The notes: a model not told the origin generated them from the letters alone. 64,000 bases of DNA from a bacterium (GCA_026708055.1 JAPOVS010000046.1:1-64000); one strand, 5' to 3'. Counted from the stretch's first letter, positions 24,942 to 34,837 are shown. Translations and numbers: made by a program.

Positions 24942-25152
24942 GGCACGGGTGCTCCCCGGTGAGTCTCAGAGCCGTAGCCTGCGGGTCTGCGGCCGAACAC
25001 CTCAGCCCGACCGTACCACCGGCCCCCTCGTCGCCGTTCCGGTGGAGGCCGGAGTCCCGGGCCACGCCTCCCGTCGGCGCCGCGGCGGAGTTGCCGCCAG
25101 GCTTGCCGGGCACGACCGATTCTCTACTGTGGCGATTCCCTACTGTGGGGCC

Positions 25153-25635
25153 ATGCCCCGGTTGTTCGTAGCGGTTTGGCCGCCGAGGGAGGCGCTGGAT
25201 GCTCTCGACGGGTTGCCCCGTCCCGACCTGCCCGGCGTGCGCTGGACCGTCCCGGAGCGCCTGCACGTCACCATGCGGTTCCTGGGCGACTGCGACGAGG
25301 GCGAGGCCGTGGCGGCGCTGTCCGGGTTGCGCCTGCCGAGGGCTGAGGTGGTCCTCGGCCCGGCCGTCGAGCGGCTGGGACGGGCGGTCCTCGTGGTGCC
25401 GGCCCGCGGCCTCGACGAGCTGGCGGCGGAGATCATATCCGCAACCCGTCACGTCGGGCAGTCGCCGCCGGATCGGCCCTTCACGGGACATCTGACCGTC
25501 GCCCGCTACAAGGGCGGGCCGCCGGACGGCTACGCGCCGCCGGTCCACGCCGCCTTCACGGCGACCGAGATCGCCCTCGTCCGCAGTGATCCGCCCGGCA
25601 CCTACCGGAACGCGGCCGGTTTCGCCCTGCACTGA
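25153..25635 (+). CDS. thpR: RNA 2',3'-cyclic phosphodiesterase (2'-5' RNA ligase family)
   Basis: A 160-residue 2H phosphoesterase. The two H-x-T/S-x motifs are HVTMRFLG and HLTVARYK. Starts MPRLFVAVWPP, as usual for the family. Probably hydrolyses cyclic phosphates on RNA ends; physiological role in bacteria is poorly defined. Alone on the plus strand, upstream spacer of about 210 bases. Confidence 0.92.
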   Translation: MPRLFVAVWPPREALDALDGLPRPDLPGVRWTVPERLHVTMRFLGDCDEGEAVAALSGLRLPRAEVVLGPAVERLGRAVLVVPARGLDELAAEIISATRHVGQSPPDRPFTGHLTVARYKGGPPDGYAPPVHAAFTATEIALVRSDPPGTYRNAAGFALH

Positions 25636-25710
25636 GCCGGTCCAACGCTCGGGGCGGCGACGCCGCAACCGTCACCCCTGGAGCGGCCGGCGGCTTTAGC
25701 ATGGGATTTC

Positions 25711-27186
25711 GTGGCTGAGTCGATGCCAGAGCCGGGCAATGGGTTGCTCGATCGCTATGAGCCCGCTCGGGGATTCGACGAAGCCTTCGAGTCCGACGGC
25801 TCGGCCCGCGCCGTCTATCGCAGGATCGTCGAACGCTTCGGCGAGCTCGACGCCGGCGAGGCGCAGCGGCTCGAGAGGTTGGTCGCCGATGAGTTCCGGC
25901 GCCAGGGGATCACCTTCACCGTGTACAGCGAGGAGGAGGGCACCGAGCGGATCTGGCCCATGGACCTCTTCCCCCGGCTCATCTCGGCGCTCGAATGGGA
26001 CGAGTTGGAGCGAGGCCTGACCCAGAGGGTCGCCGCCCTGAACCACTTCCTGGCGGACCTGTACGCCGGCGAGGGCGCAGCGATCGCCGACGGGATCGTG
26101 CCCCGGTGGCTGGTGGTGTCGTCCCGCGGCTTCGAGCGCAACGCCATGGGGATCGAGGTGCCGCACGGGGCGCACTGCAACATCGCCGGCATCGACGTCG
26201 TGCGCGACGACGCCGGCCGCTACCGGGTGCTGGAGGACAACCTGCGCAACCCCAGCGGCATCTCCTATGTGATCGAGAACCGGGCGGCCATGGCCAAGGC
26301 GTGCAGCTGGCTGTTCTACGACCACGCCGTGCAGCCCGTGGAGCAGTACGGGCGGATGCTGCGGTCCACTCTCGAGTCGATGGCACCCGGCGGCCAGGAG
26401 TCCCCCCACGTGGTGGTGCTGACCCCCGGCATCTTCAACTCGGCCTACTTCGAGCACGCCTTCCTGGCTCGCTCGATGGGTGTCGAGCTGGTGGAGGGCC
26501 GTGACCTCGTCGTCGACGAGGGCACGGTGTACGCCCGGACCATCGAGGGGCTCATCGCCGTGGACGTGATCTACCGGCGCATCGACGACGACTTCCTGGA
26601 CCCGGTCTCGTTCCGCCCCGACTCCACGCTGGGCGTGCCGGGATTGCTCGGCGCGCTCCGGGCCGGGACCGTGACCGTGTGCAACGCCATCGGCAACGGC
26701 GCCGCCGACGACAAGGCCGTCTACCCGTACGTACCCGATCTCATCAGGTACTACCTCGGTGAGGAGCCGATCATCGACAATGTCGCCACCTACATGATGT
26801 GGGACCCCGACCAGCGGGCCGAGGCGCTGGGGCGACTCGAAGAGTTGGTGGTCAAACCGGTGGGGGAGTCGGGCGGTTACGGGGTGCTGATCGGGCCCCA
26901 CGCCAGCGACGAGGAGTTGGAAGCCGCCCGCGCCGCCATCGAGGCCGATCCCCGGAACTGGATCACCCAGGAGGTCGTGCAACTCTCGAGCCTGCCGTCG
27001 TTCACCCAGGAGCGCCTCGAGCCCCGCCACGTGGACCTGCGGCCCTTCGTGCTCACCGGCGAGCGGACCGAGGTTTTCCCCGGTGGCCTCACCCGCGTGG
27101 CGATGCGGCGCGGGTCGCTCATCGTGAACTCCTCCCAGGGAGGCGGCTCGAAGGACACCTGGGTGCTGACGCCGGAGTACTCGTAG
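25711..27186 (+). CDS. Circularly permuted ATP-grasp type 2 protein
   Basis: 491 residues of the CP_ATPgrasp_2 family: FPRLISALEWDELERGLTQR, YAGEGAAIADGIVP, EDNLRNPSGISYVIENR, PVGESGGYGVLIGP and VVQLSSLPSF. First of a conserved trio with an alpha-E protein and a transglutaminase-like protein. By family it should ligate a carboxylate to an amine, perhaps on a peptide; no substrate is established. GTG start at 25711. Confidence 0.93.
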   Translation: MAESMPEPGNGLLDRYEPARGFDEAFESDGSARAVYRRIVERFGELDAGEAQRLERLVADEFRRQGITFTVYSEEEGTERIWPMDLFPRLISALEWDELERGLTQRVAALNHFLADLYAGEGAAIADGIVPRWLVVSSRGFERNAMGIEVPHGAHCNIAGIDVVRDDAGRYRVLEDNLRNPSGISYVIENRAAMAKACSWLFYDHAVQPVEQYGRMLRSTLESMAPGGQESPHVVVLTPGIFNSAYFEHAFLARSMGVELVEGRDLVVDEGTVYARTIEGLIAVDVIYRRIDDDFLDPVSFRPDSTLGVPGLLGALRAGTVTVCNAIGNGAADDKAVYPYVPDLIRYYLGEEPIIDNVATYMMWDPDQRAEALGRLEELVVKPVGESGGYGVLIGPHASDEELEAARAAIEADPRNWITQEVVQLSSLPSFTQERLEPRHVDLRPFVLTGERTEVFPGGLTRVAMRRGSLIVNSSQGGGSKDTWVLTPEYS

Positions 27187-27208
27187 TGCCCCCCCGGCGG
27201 TCGCAGCG

Positions 27209-28204
27209 GTGATCCTGGCCCGCCACGCCGACGCCCTCTTCTGGGTGGGCCGCTACCTGGAGCGGACCGAGGCCACGGTCCGCTGCCTCGACTACGCCGC
27301 CAACTCGATCATCCACCTGCGCCCCGACGAGGCCCGCATCGAGGTGGAGCAGCTCGTCAAGACGCTCGGCCTCGAGTCGGTGGCGGCGCCGCTCGGCAGC
27401 CTCGGGGGGCGCCGGCAGCTGTTCGCCTTCCTGCTGTCGGACACCGCCAACCCCGGCTCGGTGCTCTCGGCCGTCAGCGCCGTCCGCGAGAGGCTGCGCT
27501 CGACGCGGGAGCGGATCCCGATCGAACTCTGGGAGGAGGCCAACGGCCTGTACCTGCGGTTCCGGGAGTTCGGCGACATCGAACTGCCGCCGGAGCGGCT
27601 TCACGAGATCCTGCTGATGGTCCGTCGGGCCTGCCTGGCCATCAGCGGCGTGCTGAACGAGGGCATGCGGCGCGACGAGGGATACGAGTTCATCCTGATC
27701 GGACGGATGATCGAACGGTCGGTCTTCACCGTCGGACTCCTCGTCGCCGGCTACACCGACCCCCGGGGCACCATGGACGCCACCAGGATGCTGCGGCTGA
27801 CCAGTTCGCTGCAGGCGTACCATCGCCGGCACGGGCACGCGCCCGATCCCGAGGGCGTGGTGCGCTACCTGCTGGCGGGGACCGACCTGCCACGCTCTGT
27901 CCTGTCGTGCCTGATGCGGGCCGAGGAGAGCCTGCGGGGCGTCGGTTCGGTCGCCGGTGCGCTCGACGGGCCGCGCCGCCGTGCGGGTCTGCTGCGCGCC
28001 CGCCTCGAGCTCGGCGAGATCACCGAGGCGATGGCGCAGGAGCCGCTGCCGGTCCTGTCGGATCTCCACTGGGACTTGGCCGAGGTGGCGAGCGAGATCG
28101 CCGCCGGGGTTGTGCCCCCGCTCGGCTTCCCGACGGCCAGCTCCGAGTACCTGCGCCCCGGTGGGGCTCATCCGGGAGCGCAGATGCGGCCGGGAGACTG
28201 CTGA
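27209..28204 (+). CDS. Alpha-E domain protein
   Basis: 331-residue all-helical alpha-E family protein (ARHADALFWVGRYLERTEATVR at the start; the later EGYEFILIGRMIERS is typical). Starts GTG 22 bases after the ATP-grasp gene and is normally its genetic partner. No catalytic motif is known. Its stop lies inside the left end of a repeat element (28190-28304), so the C-terminal dozen residues may derive from that insertion. Confidence 0.9.
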   Translation: MILARHADALFWVGRYLERTEATVRCLDYAANSIIHLRPDEARIEVEQLVKTLGLESVAAPLGSLGGRRQLFAFLLSDTANPGSVLSAVSAVRERLRSTRERIPIELWEEANGLYLRFREFGDIELPPERLHEILLMVRRACLAISGVLNEGMRRDEGYEFILIGRMIERSVFTVGLLVAGYTDPRGTMDATRMLRLTSSLQAYHRRHGHAPDPEGVVRYLLAGTDLPRSVLSCLMRAEESLRGVGSVAGALDGPRRRAGLLRARLELGEITEAMAQEPLPVLSDLHWDLAEVASEIAAGVVPPLGFPTASSEYLRPGGAHPGAQMRPGDC

Positions 28205-28304
28205 GCAATGTCGCGGCACCACAGACCGTCGTTCCGGCGAAGGCCGGAACCCAGTGTTCAGGATGGCGATCCGGTCTGCAGCCGCATAGCTCGGAACACT
28301 CGTC
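28190..28304. repeat. Degenerate second copy of the 115-bp miniature element
   Basis: ggagactgctgagcaatg (from 28193) matches the left end at 17920-17936, and cgtcgttccggcgaaggccg (28227-28246) matches the palindromic core. The right end (ctcggaacactcgt, near 28290) is diverged. It separates the alpha-E and transglutaminase genes. Confidence 0.6.
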
Positions 28305-28326
28305 GGACGACCCGAGCGGGGCGGCC

Positions 28327-29295
28327 GTGAGGCTGGACATCCGCTACCGGATGCACTTCCGGTACTCCAGGCCGGTCCGGGAGTCGCAGAACGAGGTGCG
28401 GGTCCGCCCCCGCGATGACGAGACGCAGCGTGTCCTGTCGTCGCGGCTGACCACGGAGCCGGAAACGCCGGTGTTCAGCGCGTTCGACTACTGGGGCACC
28501 GCGGTTGACCACGTCGGCGTCCGGACCCCGCACGCGTCACTCGAATTGGTTGCCGAGACGTCCGTCGAGACTTCGGCCCGCCCGGTGCTGGTGCCCGACG
28601 CTCCGATCGAGGGCTTGTCGTCCCCCGGCTTCCGCGCCGCCCACTTCGAGTTCCTCGAGTCCTCCGAGCATGTCCGCTGGCAGATCGGCGACGGCGTCGC
28701 CGAGAGGGCCGCAGCGGCGGTGAGGGGCGCCGGTTCGGTACCGGAACTCCTGGCCGCAGTGGTGGCGGAGGTTCGGGGGGCGCTGCGCTACGAGTCCGAC
28801 ACGACCGACATCGGCGTGTCGCTGGGCGCGTTGCTCGCCGGCGGGGTCGGGGTCTGCCAGGACTTCGCGCACCTTGCGATCGGGATGCTGCGCAGTGTCG
28901 GCGTGCCCGCCCGCTACGTGTCGGGCTACCTCTTCGCCGCCGATGAGACCGCGGCGAGAGAGGAGACCGCGGACGTGGTGAGCGTGCAGACCCACGCCTG
29001 GATCGAGGCGGCGGTTCCCGGCGTGGGCTGGTGGGCGCTGGATCCGACCAACGGCGGCGACGTGGGGGAGCGGCACGTCGTCATCGGTTGCGGGCGCGAC
29101 TACAGCGACGTGCCACCCGTGCGCGGGGCGTTCATGGGCGGTGCCTCAGCCGAGGTCGAAGCCGAGGTGGTCATCGGCAGGCGACCGTCCGACGAGCCCC
29201 AATCAACCCCCGGTCGCCACAGCCGCCCCCGCATCTTGACGAACGACCCCCCACCGCCACCCCCCGGCCACCAACACCAGCAACAGCAGCAATAG
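28327..29295 (+). CDS. Transglutaminase-like protein
   Basis: Third gene of the trio. An N-terminal beta domain (IRYRMHFRYSRPVRESQNEV) precedes the transglutaminase core with Cys in GVGVCQDFAHLAIG, His in THAWIEAAVPGVGWW and Asp in LDPTNG. 322 residues. GTG at 28327 follows the repeat element. The C-terminus ends in unusual PPPPPP and HQHQQQQQ low-complexity runs, probably a non-conserved tail. The trio is thought to act on peptides; the role is not established. Confidence 0.93.
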   Translation: MRLDIRYRMHFRYSRPVRESQNEVRVRPRDDETQRVLSSRLTTEPETPVFSAFDYWGTAVDHVGVRTPHASLELVAETSVETSARPVLVPDAPIEGLSSPGFRAAHFEFLESSEHVRWQIGDGVAERAAAAVRGAGSVPELLAAVVAEVRGALRYESDTTDIGVSLGALLAGGVGVCQDFAHLAIGMLRSVGVPARYVSGYLFAADETAAREETADVVSVQTHAWIEAAVPGVGWWALDPTNGGDVGERHVVIGCGRDYSDVPPVRGAFMGGASAEVEAEVVIGRRPSDEPQSTPGRHSRPRILTNDPPPPPPGHQHQQQQQ

Positions 29296-29348
29296 CCGGG
29301 CGACTTGCCCGGCAGGTGCGCCGGGAGGGCCTTGTGTCCGTGGTGGCG

Positions 29349-29855
29349 CTACGCGTAGGGGTCGCTGAACGGGCTCTGCTCCTGGAACGGGCGCGGCTGG
29401 CCGACGAACTGCACCAACTCGATGGAGACGCCGTCGGGGTCCCGCAGGTAGCAGGCCATGTTGCCCTTGTACTTGCCCCAGGCGCAGCGGACCGGCTCGG
29501 GCGAGCGGAACTCCGCCCGGCCCTGCAGCCGCTCGTAGTCCCGGTAGATGTCCTCCGTCTCCAGGCAGAGATGGGTGTTGCCGGCGTTGTAGGACTCCAT
29601 GTCCACACGGCCGGGCCCCGGGTTGTGGTACTCCAGCATCTCCAGGACCGTGCCACCGGGCAGTTCCCAGAATGCGCAGGTCATGTCGCAGTTCTCGTAG
29701 CCCACGATGGTTCCCACGTAGTCGTCGATGTCTGCGGCCAGCCAGCTCGCCTGCCAGAACGGCTCTGCCTCGAGGAAATAACTCCACCACGGGACCGAGA
29801 CCTCGAGGCTCTTGACTGTGATCCCGACGTGATCGACTGATTTGAACGCTGCCAT
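29349..29855 (-). CDS. VOC-family (glyoxalase/dioxygenase fold) protein
   Basis: 168 residues with two beta-alpha-beta-beta-beta halves. Candidate metal ligands are His in VDHVGITV, His in NTHLCLETED and Glu in GVSIELVQF. Start ATG at 29855 (MAAFKSVDHVGI) rather than 29885. It is the last gene downstream of cassette 2, 39 bases after the ligase, with a second VOC gene at the other end of the cassette (35016-35522). Reaction unknown; VOC enzymes include isomerases, epimerases and ring-cleaving dioxygenases. Confidence 0.85.
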   Translation of the reverse strand: MAAFKSVDHVGITVKSLEVSVPWWSYFLEAEPFWQASWLAADIDDYVGTIVGYENCDMTCAFWELPGGTVLEMLEYHNPGPGRVDMESYNAGNTHLCLETEDIYRDYERLQGRAEFRSPEPVRCAWGKYKGNMACYLRDPDGVSIELVQFVGQPRPFQEQSPFSDPYA

Positions 29856-29894
29856 GGCGTGTCCTCCCGTTGCTCGCGAGACCACGACCGTAGG

Positions 29895-31346
29895 TCATTC
29901 GCCATGCAGTCCGCTGAGGTGCAGCCGGTCGGCCTTGCCGCTGAAGGTGCGGGGGAACGCACCGAGGATGTGCACGCCCGCCGGGAAGAGCGACTCCTTA
30001 AGGCGCGCCCTGATGAACTGCTCGATCTCGGCCTCGTCCGCGCTGCCGGGCGTGGAGAGCTCCACGAAGCAGCGGACATCCCCGATGCCGTCGATGACCA
30101 CCGAGGCGTGGCGGACCGCGGGATGGTCGTAGGCGACGTCCTCCACCTCGCGCAGGAACCCGCCCCGGCGCTGGGCTGCGTCGGCCTCCTGGACCCGGCC
30201 CATCACCTTGATGTGTCCGTGCACCGAGGCGACGCCGACGTCGCCAGTGTGCAGGACCCCGCCGGCGGTGGTCTTGGCGTAGGCCTCGGGCTTGTTGCGG
30301 TACTCGCCGAAGAATCCCTCGGCCACCACGACCTCGCCGATGCTGCCGGTGGGGAGTTCACGGTTGTCGGAGTCGGCCACGAAGGCGAGCCGGTCCGGCA
30401 ACGGGCGGCCGGCGAAGCCCTCGGGGGCGGTCTCGTCGCCGGGTGTGCCCAGGACCATGAAGCCGCCGAGTTCGCTCTGGCCGTAGCTCTCGGCGAGGGG
30501 GATGCCGAGGTGCTCGCGGTAGTCGCGCTTGATGCGGGGCGCCAGCGGCGAGCCTCCCGACAGCGCCAGGCGCAGCCCGTGGCTGGGCCTGTTCTCCTTC
30601 GCCAGGCCGACCACGTCGGCGAGGGTCAGCGGGTAGGCCACGAGCACGGTGCCGCCGTGGGCGCCGATGTCGTCCCAGACCTCGCTGGGCGTGTGGCCGG
30701 CGGCGAGGACCACGTGGGCGCCGGTGTGCAGCGCCGGCATGGCGCTGGCCACGAGCTGGAAGCTGCTCGCGACCGGCGTGGTCGCCACCAGCACGTCGCT
30801 CATCCCGTAGCCGAGCCGCTCAGCGATGCAGGCGGTCCCCAGCGTGACCGGGCCGCTGGTGAGCACCACGCCCTTCGGGTCGCCCGTCGTGCCCGAGGTG
30901 TACGACAGGAACAGGGGAGAGGACTCGTCGTGATCGTTCGGTGCGGTCGCCGTGGCGCCGGCGTGGACCACGTCAGCCAGCCGCGCCGCCTCGATGCCCA
31001 GGATCTCGGCGAGGCGCGGGCGGTTCTCGTCATCGGAGACGACGACGGCCGGGTCCATGTCACCGACGAAATAGGGAAGCCGGTCGTCGGCGGTGCGGGC
31101 GTCGATGAGCGCCGGCAGGGCGCCGAGTCGCCAGGCGGCGAAGATGGCGAGCCACGCCTCGATGCTGTCGGGGCTGCACACGCCGACGGTGCTGCCCGGC
31201 TCGACGCCCAGCTCGGCGAGCGTGCCCGCCACCACGGGAACCCGCTCGCCGACCTCGGCGTAGCTGACCGTCGTTCCCTCGCGGCTCAGCGCCGGCCTGT
31301 CGGCGTGGCGTTCGCATGCCCGCTCCAGAACGGTGACGATGTCCAT
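29895..31346 (-). CDS. AMP-dependent acyl-CoA synthetase/ligase, cassette copy 2
   Basis: 483-residue paralogue of the ligase at 3911-5407, colinear from MDIVTVLERACERHADRPAL to FPRTFSGKADRLHLSG. The adenylation motif LSYTSGTTGDPKGVVLTSG and LHTGDVGVAS are intact. It ends in SGLHGE and lacks the C-terminal extension and operator of copy 1. It follows the amidohydrolase by 27 bases. Differences are spread throughout and largely synonymous, so both copies appear to be under selection. Confidence 0.9.
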   Translation of the reverse strand: MDIVTVLERACERHADRPALSREGTTVSYAEVGERVPVVAGTLAELGVEPGSTVGVCSPDSIEAWLAIFAAWRLGALPALIDARTADDRLPYFVGDMDPAVVVSDDENRPRLAEILGIEAARLADVVHAGATATAPNDHDESSPLFLSYTSGTTGDPKGVVLTSGPVTLGTACIAERLGYGMSDVLVATTPVASSFQLVASAMPALHTGAHVVLAAGHTPSEVWDDIGAHGGTVLVAYPLTLADVVGLAKENRPSHGLRLALSGGSPLAPRIKRDYREHLGIPLAESYGQSELGGFMVLGTPGDETAPEGFAGRPLPDRLAFVADSDNRELPTGSIGEVVVAEGFFGEYRNKPEAYAKTTAGGVLHTGDVGVASVHGHIKVMGRVQEADAAQRRGGFLREVEDVAYDHPAVRHASVVIDGIGDVRCFVELSTPGSADEAEIEQFIRARLKESLFPAGVHILGAFPRTFSGKADRLHLSGLHGE

Positions 31347-31373
31347 GTGTTGTCCTCCCTGCAGGTCGGTCTT

Positions 31374-32708
31374 CTACAGCTCGATGCGGGTCCTGCCGAT
31401 GTTCGCCTTAGCGAGGTAGCCGTCGATGACGTCCATCGCCTGGCGGCGCAGCGCCTCGATGTCCAGCTTGACGAACTCCCGATCCTCGACGACGACGCTC
31501 CCGTCGACGATGACGTGCCGCACGTCGGAGCCCCCGGCGCGGTGCACCACGCTCCAGGCCGGATCGAGGATCGGATCGATACTCAAGCCCCGGGCGGAGA
31601 CGCAGATCAGATCGGCGAGCGCGCCGACGGAAATCTCGCCGAGCTGGCCGCCGAGGCCCACCGCCTTGGCGCCGTTCGCCGTGGCCATGCGCAGGGCAAC
31701 CGCCGGGGAGATGGCTCCCGGGTCCTCGTTGCGGATCGACTGCAGGAGCACCTCTTGGCGCATCTCGCAGAACATGTCGGCCATCTGATCGATCCCCAGC
31801 CCGACGTTCACCCCGGCGTCCAGCAGGTCCAGCACTCGGGTGAACCCTTTGGCCAGCTTCATGTGGTTGCTGGGGCAGTGCACGACGTGGCTGCCGGTGC
31901 GTGCCAGGAGTTCGATCTCGGCGTCGGAGAGCAGCACGCAGTGCACGAGTGTCACGTCGGGGCCGCAGAAGCCCAGCCGGTCGAGCAACTCGATCGGCCG
32001 GCATCCGTGCTCGGCCTGGACGCTCGCAACCTCGGCGGCGGTCTCGGCCACGTGCGTGTACAGCCGCAGGCCGTACGTGGAGGCGAATTCCCGCGCCGCG
32101 GCGTAGTCCTCGGGTGCGGCCTGGCGGAACGACACCGGCGCCAGCATGATCCGCTCGGCGGGCGTGCCGTCGGTGAGCAGCGAGCGGACCCGCCCGAATC
32201 CCTCGGCGAGCGGCTCGCTGATCGGGTCGTAGCCCTGCGTCATGAGGCCCCGGGCCAGGTACCAGCGGATGCCGGTGGCCTCGTAGCCGGCGATCGTGGC
32301 GGCGTCGAGCCCGTGCCGATGGAACGGGTACACGTGATCCACGACGGTCGTGACCCCTGACGTCAGGAGCCGGGCGGTGCTGTAGGCCGCCATCGTCTCG
32401 TACTCCACCGCCCCGGCGACCTCGTTCAGGCGCCAGTAGAACCGCAGCATCCCGTCCAGCTTCAGGCCCTCGCCGGCGTCCAGCCCGGGCGTCATGTCCC
32501 GCAGGTGGTCGTGCAGGTTCACGAGGCCGGGCAGGACGATCGTGCCCGAGGCGTCCACGCCGCGCCGCGCCCCCCGCGCGGGGCCTCCGATGGCGACGAT
32601 TCGGCCGGCGTCGACATAGACGTCGCAGGTCGTGACGGTGCCCGCCTCATCGCAGGTGACGCAGAGACCTCCCGTCAGTACGAGATCGACGTCACCTTCT
32701 GGAGTCAT
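31374..32708 (-). CDS. Amidohydrolase (ATZ/TRZ-like), cassette copy 2
   Basis: 444-residue paralogue of 5420-6751. All motif variants are retained: NLHDHLRDM, LYTHVAET, TLVHCVLLSDAE and GLGIDQMADMF. The shared IDQMADMFCEMRQE segment, where most relatives have a TDS motif, marks both copies as one subfamily. 3 bases after the dehydrogenase gene. Confidence 0.88.
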   Translation of the reverse strand: MTPEGDVDLVLTGGLCVTCDEAGTVTTCDVYVDAGRIVAIGGPARGARRGVDASGTIVLPGLVNLHDHLRDMTPGLDAGEGLKLDGMLRFYWRLNEVAGAVEYETMAAYSTARLLTSGVTTVVDHVYPFHRHGLDAATIAGYEATGIRWYLARGLMTQGYDPISEPLAEGFGRVRSLLTDGTPAERIMLAPVSFRQAAPEDYAAAREFASTYGLRLYTHVAETAAEVASVQAEHGCRPIELLDRLGFCGPDVTLVHCVLLSDAEIELLARTGSHVVHCPSNHMKLAKGFTRVLDLLDAGVNVGLGIDQMADMFCEMRQEVLLQSIRNEDPGAISPAVALRMATANGAKAVGLGGQLGEISVGALADLICVSARGLSIDPILDPAWSVVHRAGGSDVRHVIVDGSVVVEDREFVKLDIEALRRQAMDVIDGYLAKANIGRTRIEL

Positions 32709-32711
32709 CGG

Positions 32712-33851
32712 TTACCACCAGCCCTGCTCAGCCGCCGACCGCAACCCCGCAACGCCGGCGCCGTCGAGGCCCCAGTCGGCGAGCGTCTTGCCCTCGGCGG
32801 CGTAGTCGCGGCCCGACGCCACCGACGCCAACACGATGAGGCTGTCGGTCACGGGCACCTCGACGCCGAGTTCGCGGCCCAGCGACGAGGCCAGCACCAG
32901 CGAGTACGGCACGTCCTCGGAGACGAACCGGTGGTCCAGCGCGTCGGGCCCGCAGCGGAACTGCAACGTGGGGAGCAGGCTCGACTGCAGCGTCTCGTGC
33001 AGGTCGGCGCCCCGCCGCGGGGCCAGGCCCTGGCCAACCAGATAGTCCTCGTACGGCGTCGTGTTGGCGATGCCGAAGGCGGCGCGCATCGCCAGGAACT
33101 CACCGTCGAGCGCCTCGATGACGTTGACCACGCCGGGGGTCCCGCCGGCGCCCCAAAGCGTGAAGCTGCCCTCGGGCTGCTGGATCGCCCCCAGATTCAA
33201 GAGCATCGCCGGGACGTGGTCGATGGCGTTGAAGTTCAGCAGCAGCGTCTCCCAGACATTCTCCGCCGGGGTGACCCACGGCCAGATGGCGGTCGCCACG
33301 TCGGTGACGTGATCGATGCGGCCACCCGGCATCGCGGCGACGAGCGTCCCGCCGCTCTTCTGTATGGCTCCCACCTTCCCGGGGCCGGCGACCAGCGCGC
33401 CGTAGTAGGGGAGGGTGTTGGTGTCCGCGAGCGTGATGTCGGGCCGCCGGCCGATTGCCCGGAGGGCGGCGACGGCGGCGAATCCGCCGCCGGGCTCGCC
33501 GACCCAGAGCACGGTCTGGCCGTCCCGCCAGCGGGTCGCCAGCATCTCGGCCAGGGGCTCGTGGCCGAACGCCGGCACGCAGATGATCACCAACTCGGCG
33601 GCTTCGACGGCTGCTGCGGGGTCGGTTGAGGTTGCGGCGACCGGCGCCAGCTTCGACGGCGATGTCGTATCGGTCAGCGAGGTGCGGAACGTCAACTCGA
33701 TCCCGCCGCCGGCCTCGACGGCCTCGAGGGAGGCGCCGAACCGGGGCTGATCCGCCAGCACGACCGGGCGGCCGGCGAGGCCGAGCTCGGCGGCGATGGT
33801 CAGGCCGCCGCCGCCGGTGCCGATGACGGTGATGTCGCTGGGGATGCTCAC
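32712..33851 (-). CDS. Opine-dehydrogenase-like protein, cassette copy 2
   Basis: 379 residues, same length as copy 1. ITVIGTGGGGLTIAAELGLA nucleotide-binding start, NFNAIDHVPAMLLNLG in the helical domain, and the identical ending AAEQGWW. It differs mainly in surface segments around residues 40-80 and 270-290. Overlaps the LLM gene by 4 bases. Confidence 0.8.
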   Translation of the reverse strand: MSIPSDITVIGTGGGGLTIAAELGLAGRPVVLADQPRFGASLEAVEAGGGIELTFRTSLTDTTSPSKLAPVAATSTDPAAAVEAAELVIICVPAFGHEPLAEMLATRWRDGQTVLWVGEPGGGFAAVAALRAIGRRPDITLADTNTLPYYGALVAGPGKVGAIQKSGGTLVAAMPGGRIDHVTDVATAIWPWVTPAENVWETLLLNFNAIDHVPAMLLNLGAIQQPEGSFTLWGAGGTPGVVNVIEALDGEFLAMRAAFGIANTTPYEDYLVGQGLAPRRGADLHETLQSSLLPTLQFRCGPDALDHRFVSEDVPYSLVLASSLGRELGVEVPVTDSLIVLASVASGRDYAAEGKTLADWGLDGAGVAGLRSAAEQGWW

Positions 33852-34837
33852 GCCGGTTCTCCTTTGACGATGGGTGCGATGGTGCTGATGAGATTCTTCG
33901 TGGCGGCCGTGTCGCCCTCGCCGAGTTTCAGGATCGCCAGGTCCACGCCGAGCCGGCGGAGTTCACCCAGCCGCTCGGCGACCGTCTCGAGGGTCCCGCC
34001 GATGGCGAAGGCGCGCACCATGTCGTCGGTCACGTAGCCCGCCTCGGCCACGGCGGGATCGTTGAGCGCCGAGCGCAGCGTCGCCACGGCGCCGGGGTCG
34101 AAGCCGTAGACGGGGATCAACTCGTCGGCGTAGGTCCCCCCGGCCATGAGCGTGCAGCGCGGGCGGAGCCGGTCGATGGCCGCTGACTCGTCGCTGTCGA
34201 CCTCCACGTCGAGCATGACGGCGATCCGGCACTCGCCGGGGTGGCGGCCCGATCGGGCCGCACCGTGGGCGACACGGCCGCGGACGTAGTCGATGAAGTC
34301 GCGGTGGATGCCGTGCACGATGATCCCGTCGGCGATCTCCCCGGCCAGTTCGAGCATCCGGGGACCGCGCGCCGACAGGAAGATCGGCGGCGGGTCGATC
34401 CGCCAACCCAGTTCGGAGCCGTCGGCGGAGAAGTAGTCGCCCCGGAAGCCGGCGGGCCCGGATGTGAGTTGCCGGATGATCGCAACCGCTTCGCGGAGCA
34501 TGGTGAGCGGGCTCTTGGGTCGCATGCCGAACTGGGAGGGGAACTCGTGTCCTCCGGGGCCGATCCCGATGACCGCACGGCCACCGGAGCACTCGGCGAT
34601 GGTCGCCGCCGAGCTGGCGATCAGCGCCGGATGGCGGAGCTGCACCGCCGCGATGCCCGTGGCCAGCCGCACCGAGGTGGTCCGGGTGGCGATGAGCGCC
34701 TGCGCCGCGTACACGTCACGCAGGAAGTAATGATCGGGCAGCCACACGTCGGCGAAGCCCGCATCCTCGGCGGCCACGGCGATCTCGGCGATCTCATCCA
34801 GCGGCTGGTCCAGCCAGATGGCCAGTCCGTACTCCAT
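33848..34837 (-). CDS. LLM-class oxidoreductase, cassette copy 2
   Basis: 329-residue paralogue of 7891-8883 with the same blocks (AGFADVWLPDHYF, LATGIAAVQLRHPALIAS, AECSGGRAVIGIGPGGHEF). First gene of this copy. No ABC gene precedes it and no copy of the GntR palindrome lies upstream; instead the upstream 150 bases are the tail of a dead amidohydrolase. How it is expressed is unclear. Confidence 0.88.
   Translation of the reverse strand: MEYGLAIWLDQPLDEIAEIAVAAEDAGFADVWLPDHYFLRDVYAAQALIATRTTSVRLATGIAAVQLRHPALIASSAATIAECSGGRAVIGIGPGGHEFPSQFGMRPKSPLTMLREAVAIIRQLTSGPAGFRGDYFSADGSELGWRIDPPPIFLSARGPRMLELAGEIADGIIVHGIHRDFIDYVRGRVAHGAARSGRHPGECRIAVMLDVEVDSDESAAIDRLRPRCTLMAGGTYADELIPVYGFDPGAVATLRSALNDPAVAEAGYVTDDMVRAFAIGGTLETVAERLGELRRLGVDLAILKLGEGDTAATKNLISTIAPIVKGEPA

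Noticed and set aside
29859-32360. A plus-strand open frame of 833 codons opposite cassette 2, and a similar one at 4718-6304 opposite cassette 1
   Set aside because: They are antisense to intact, motif-bearing ligase and amidohydrolase genes. The residue make-up (His/Arg/Asp/Gly rich) is that of GC-rich shadow frames, and no domain is visible.
3911-34837. The two cassettes as an assembly duplication
   Set aside because: Sequence differs at roughly one base in ten throughout, with frames preserved, and flanks are unrelated; assembly artefacts would be near-identical.
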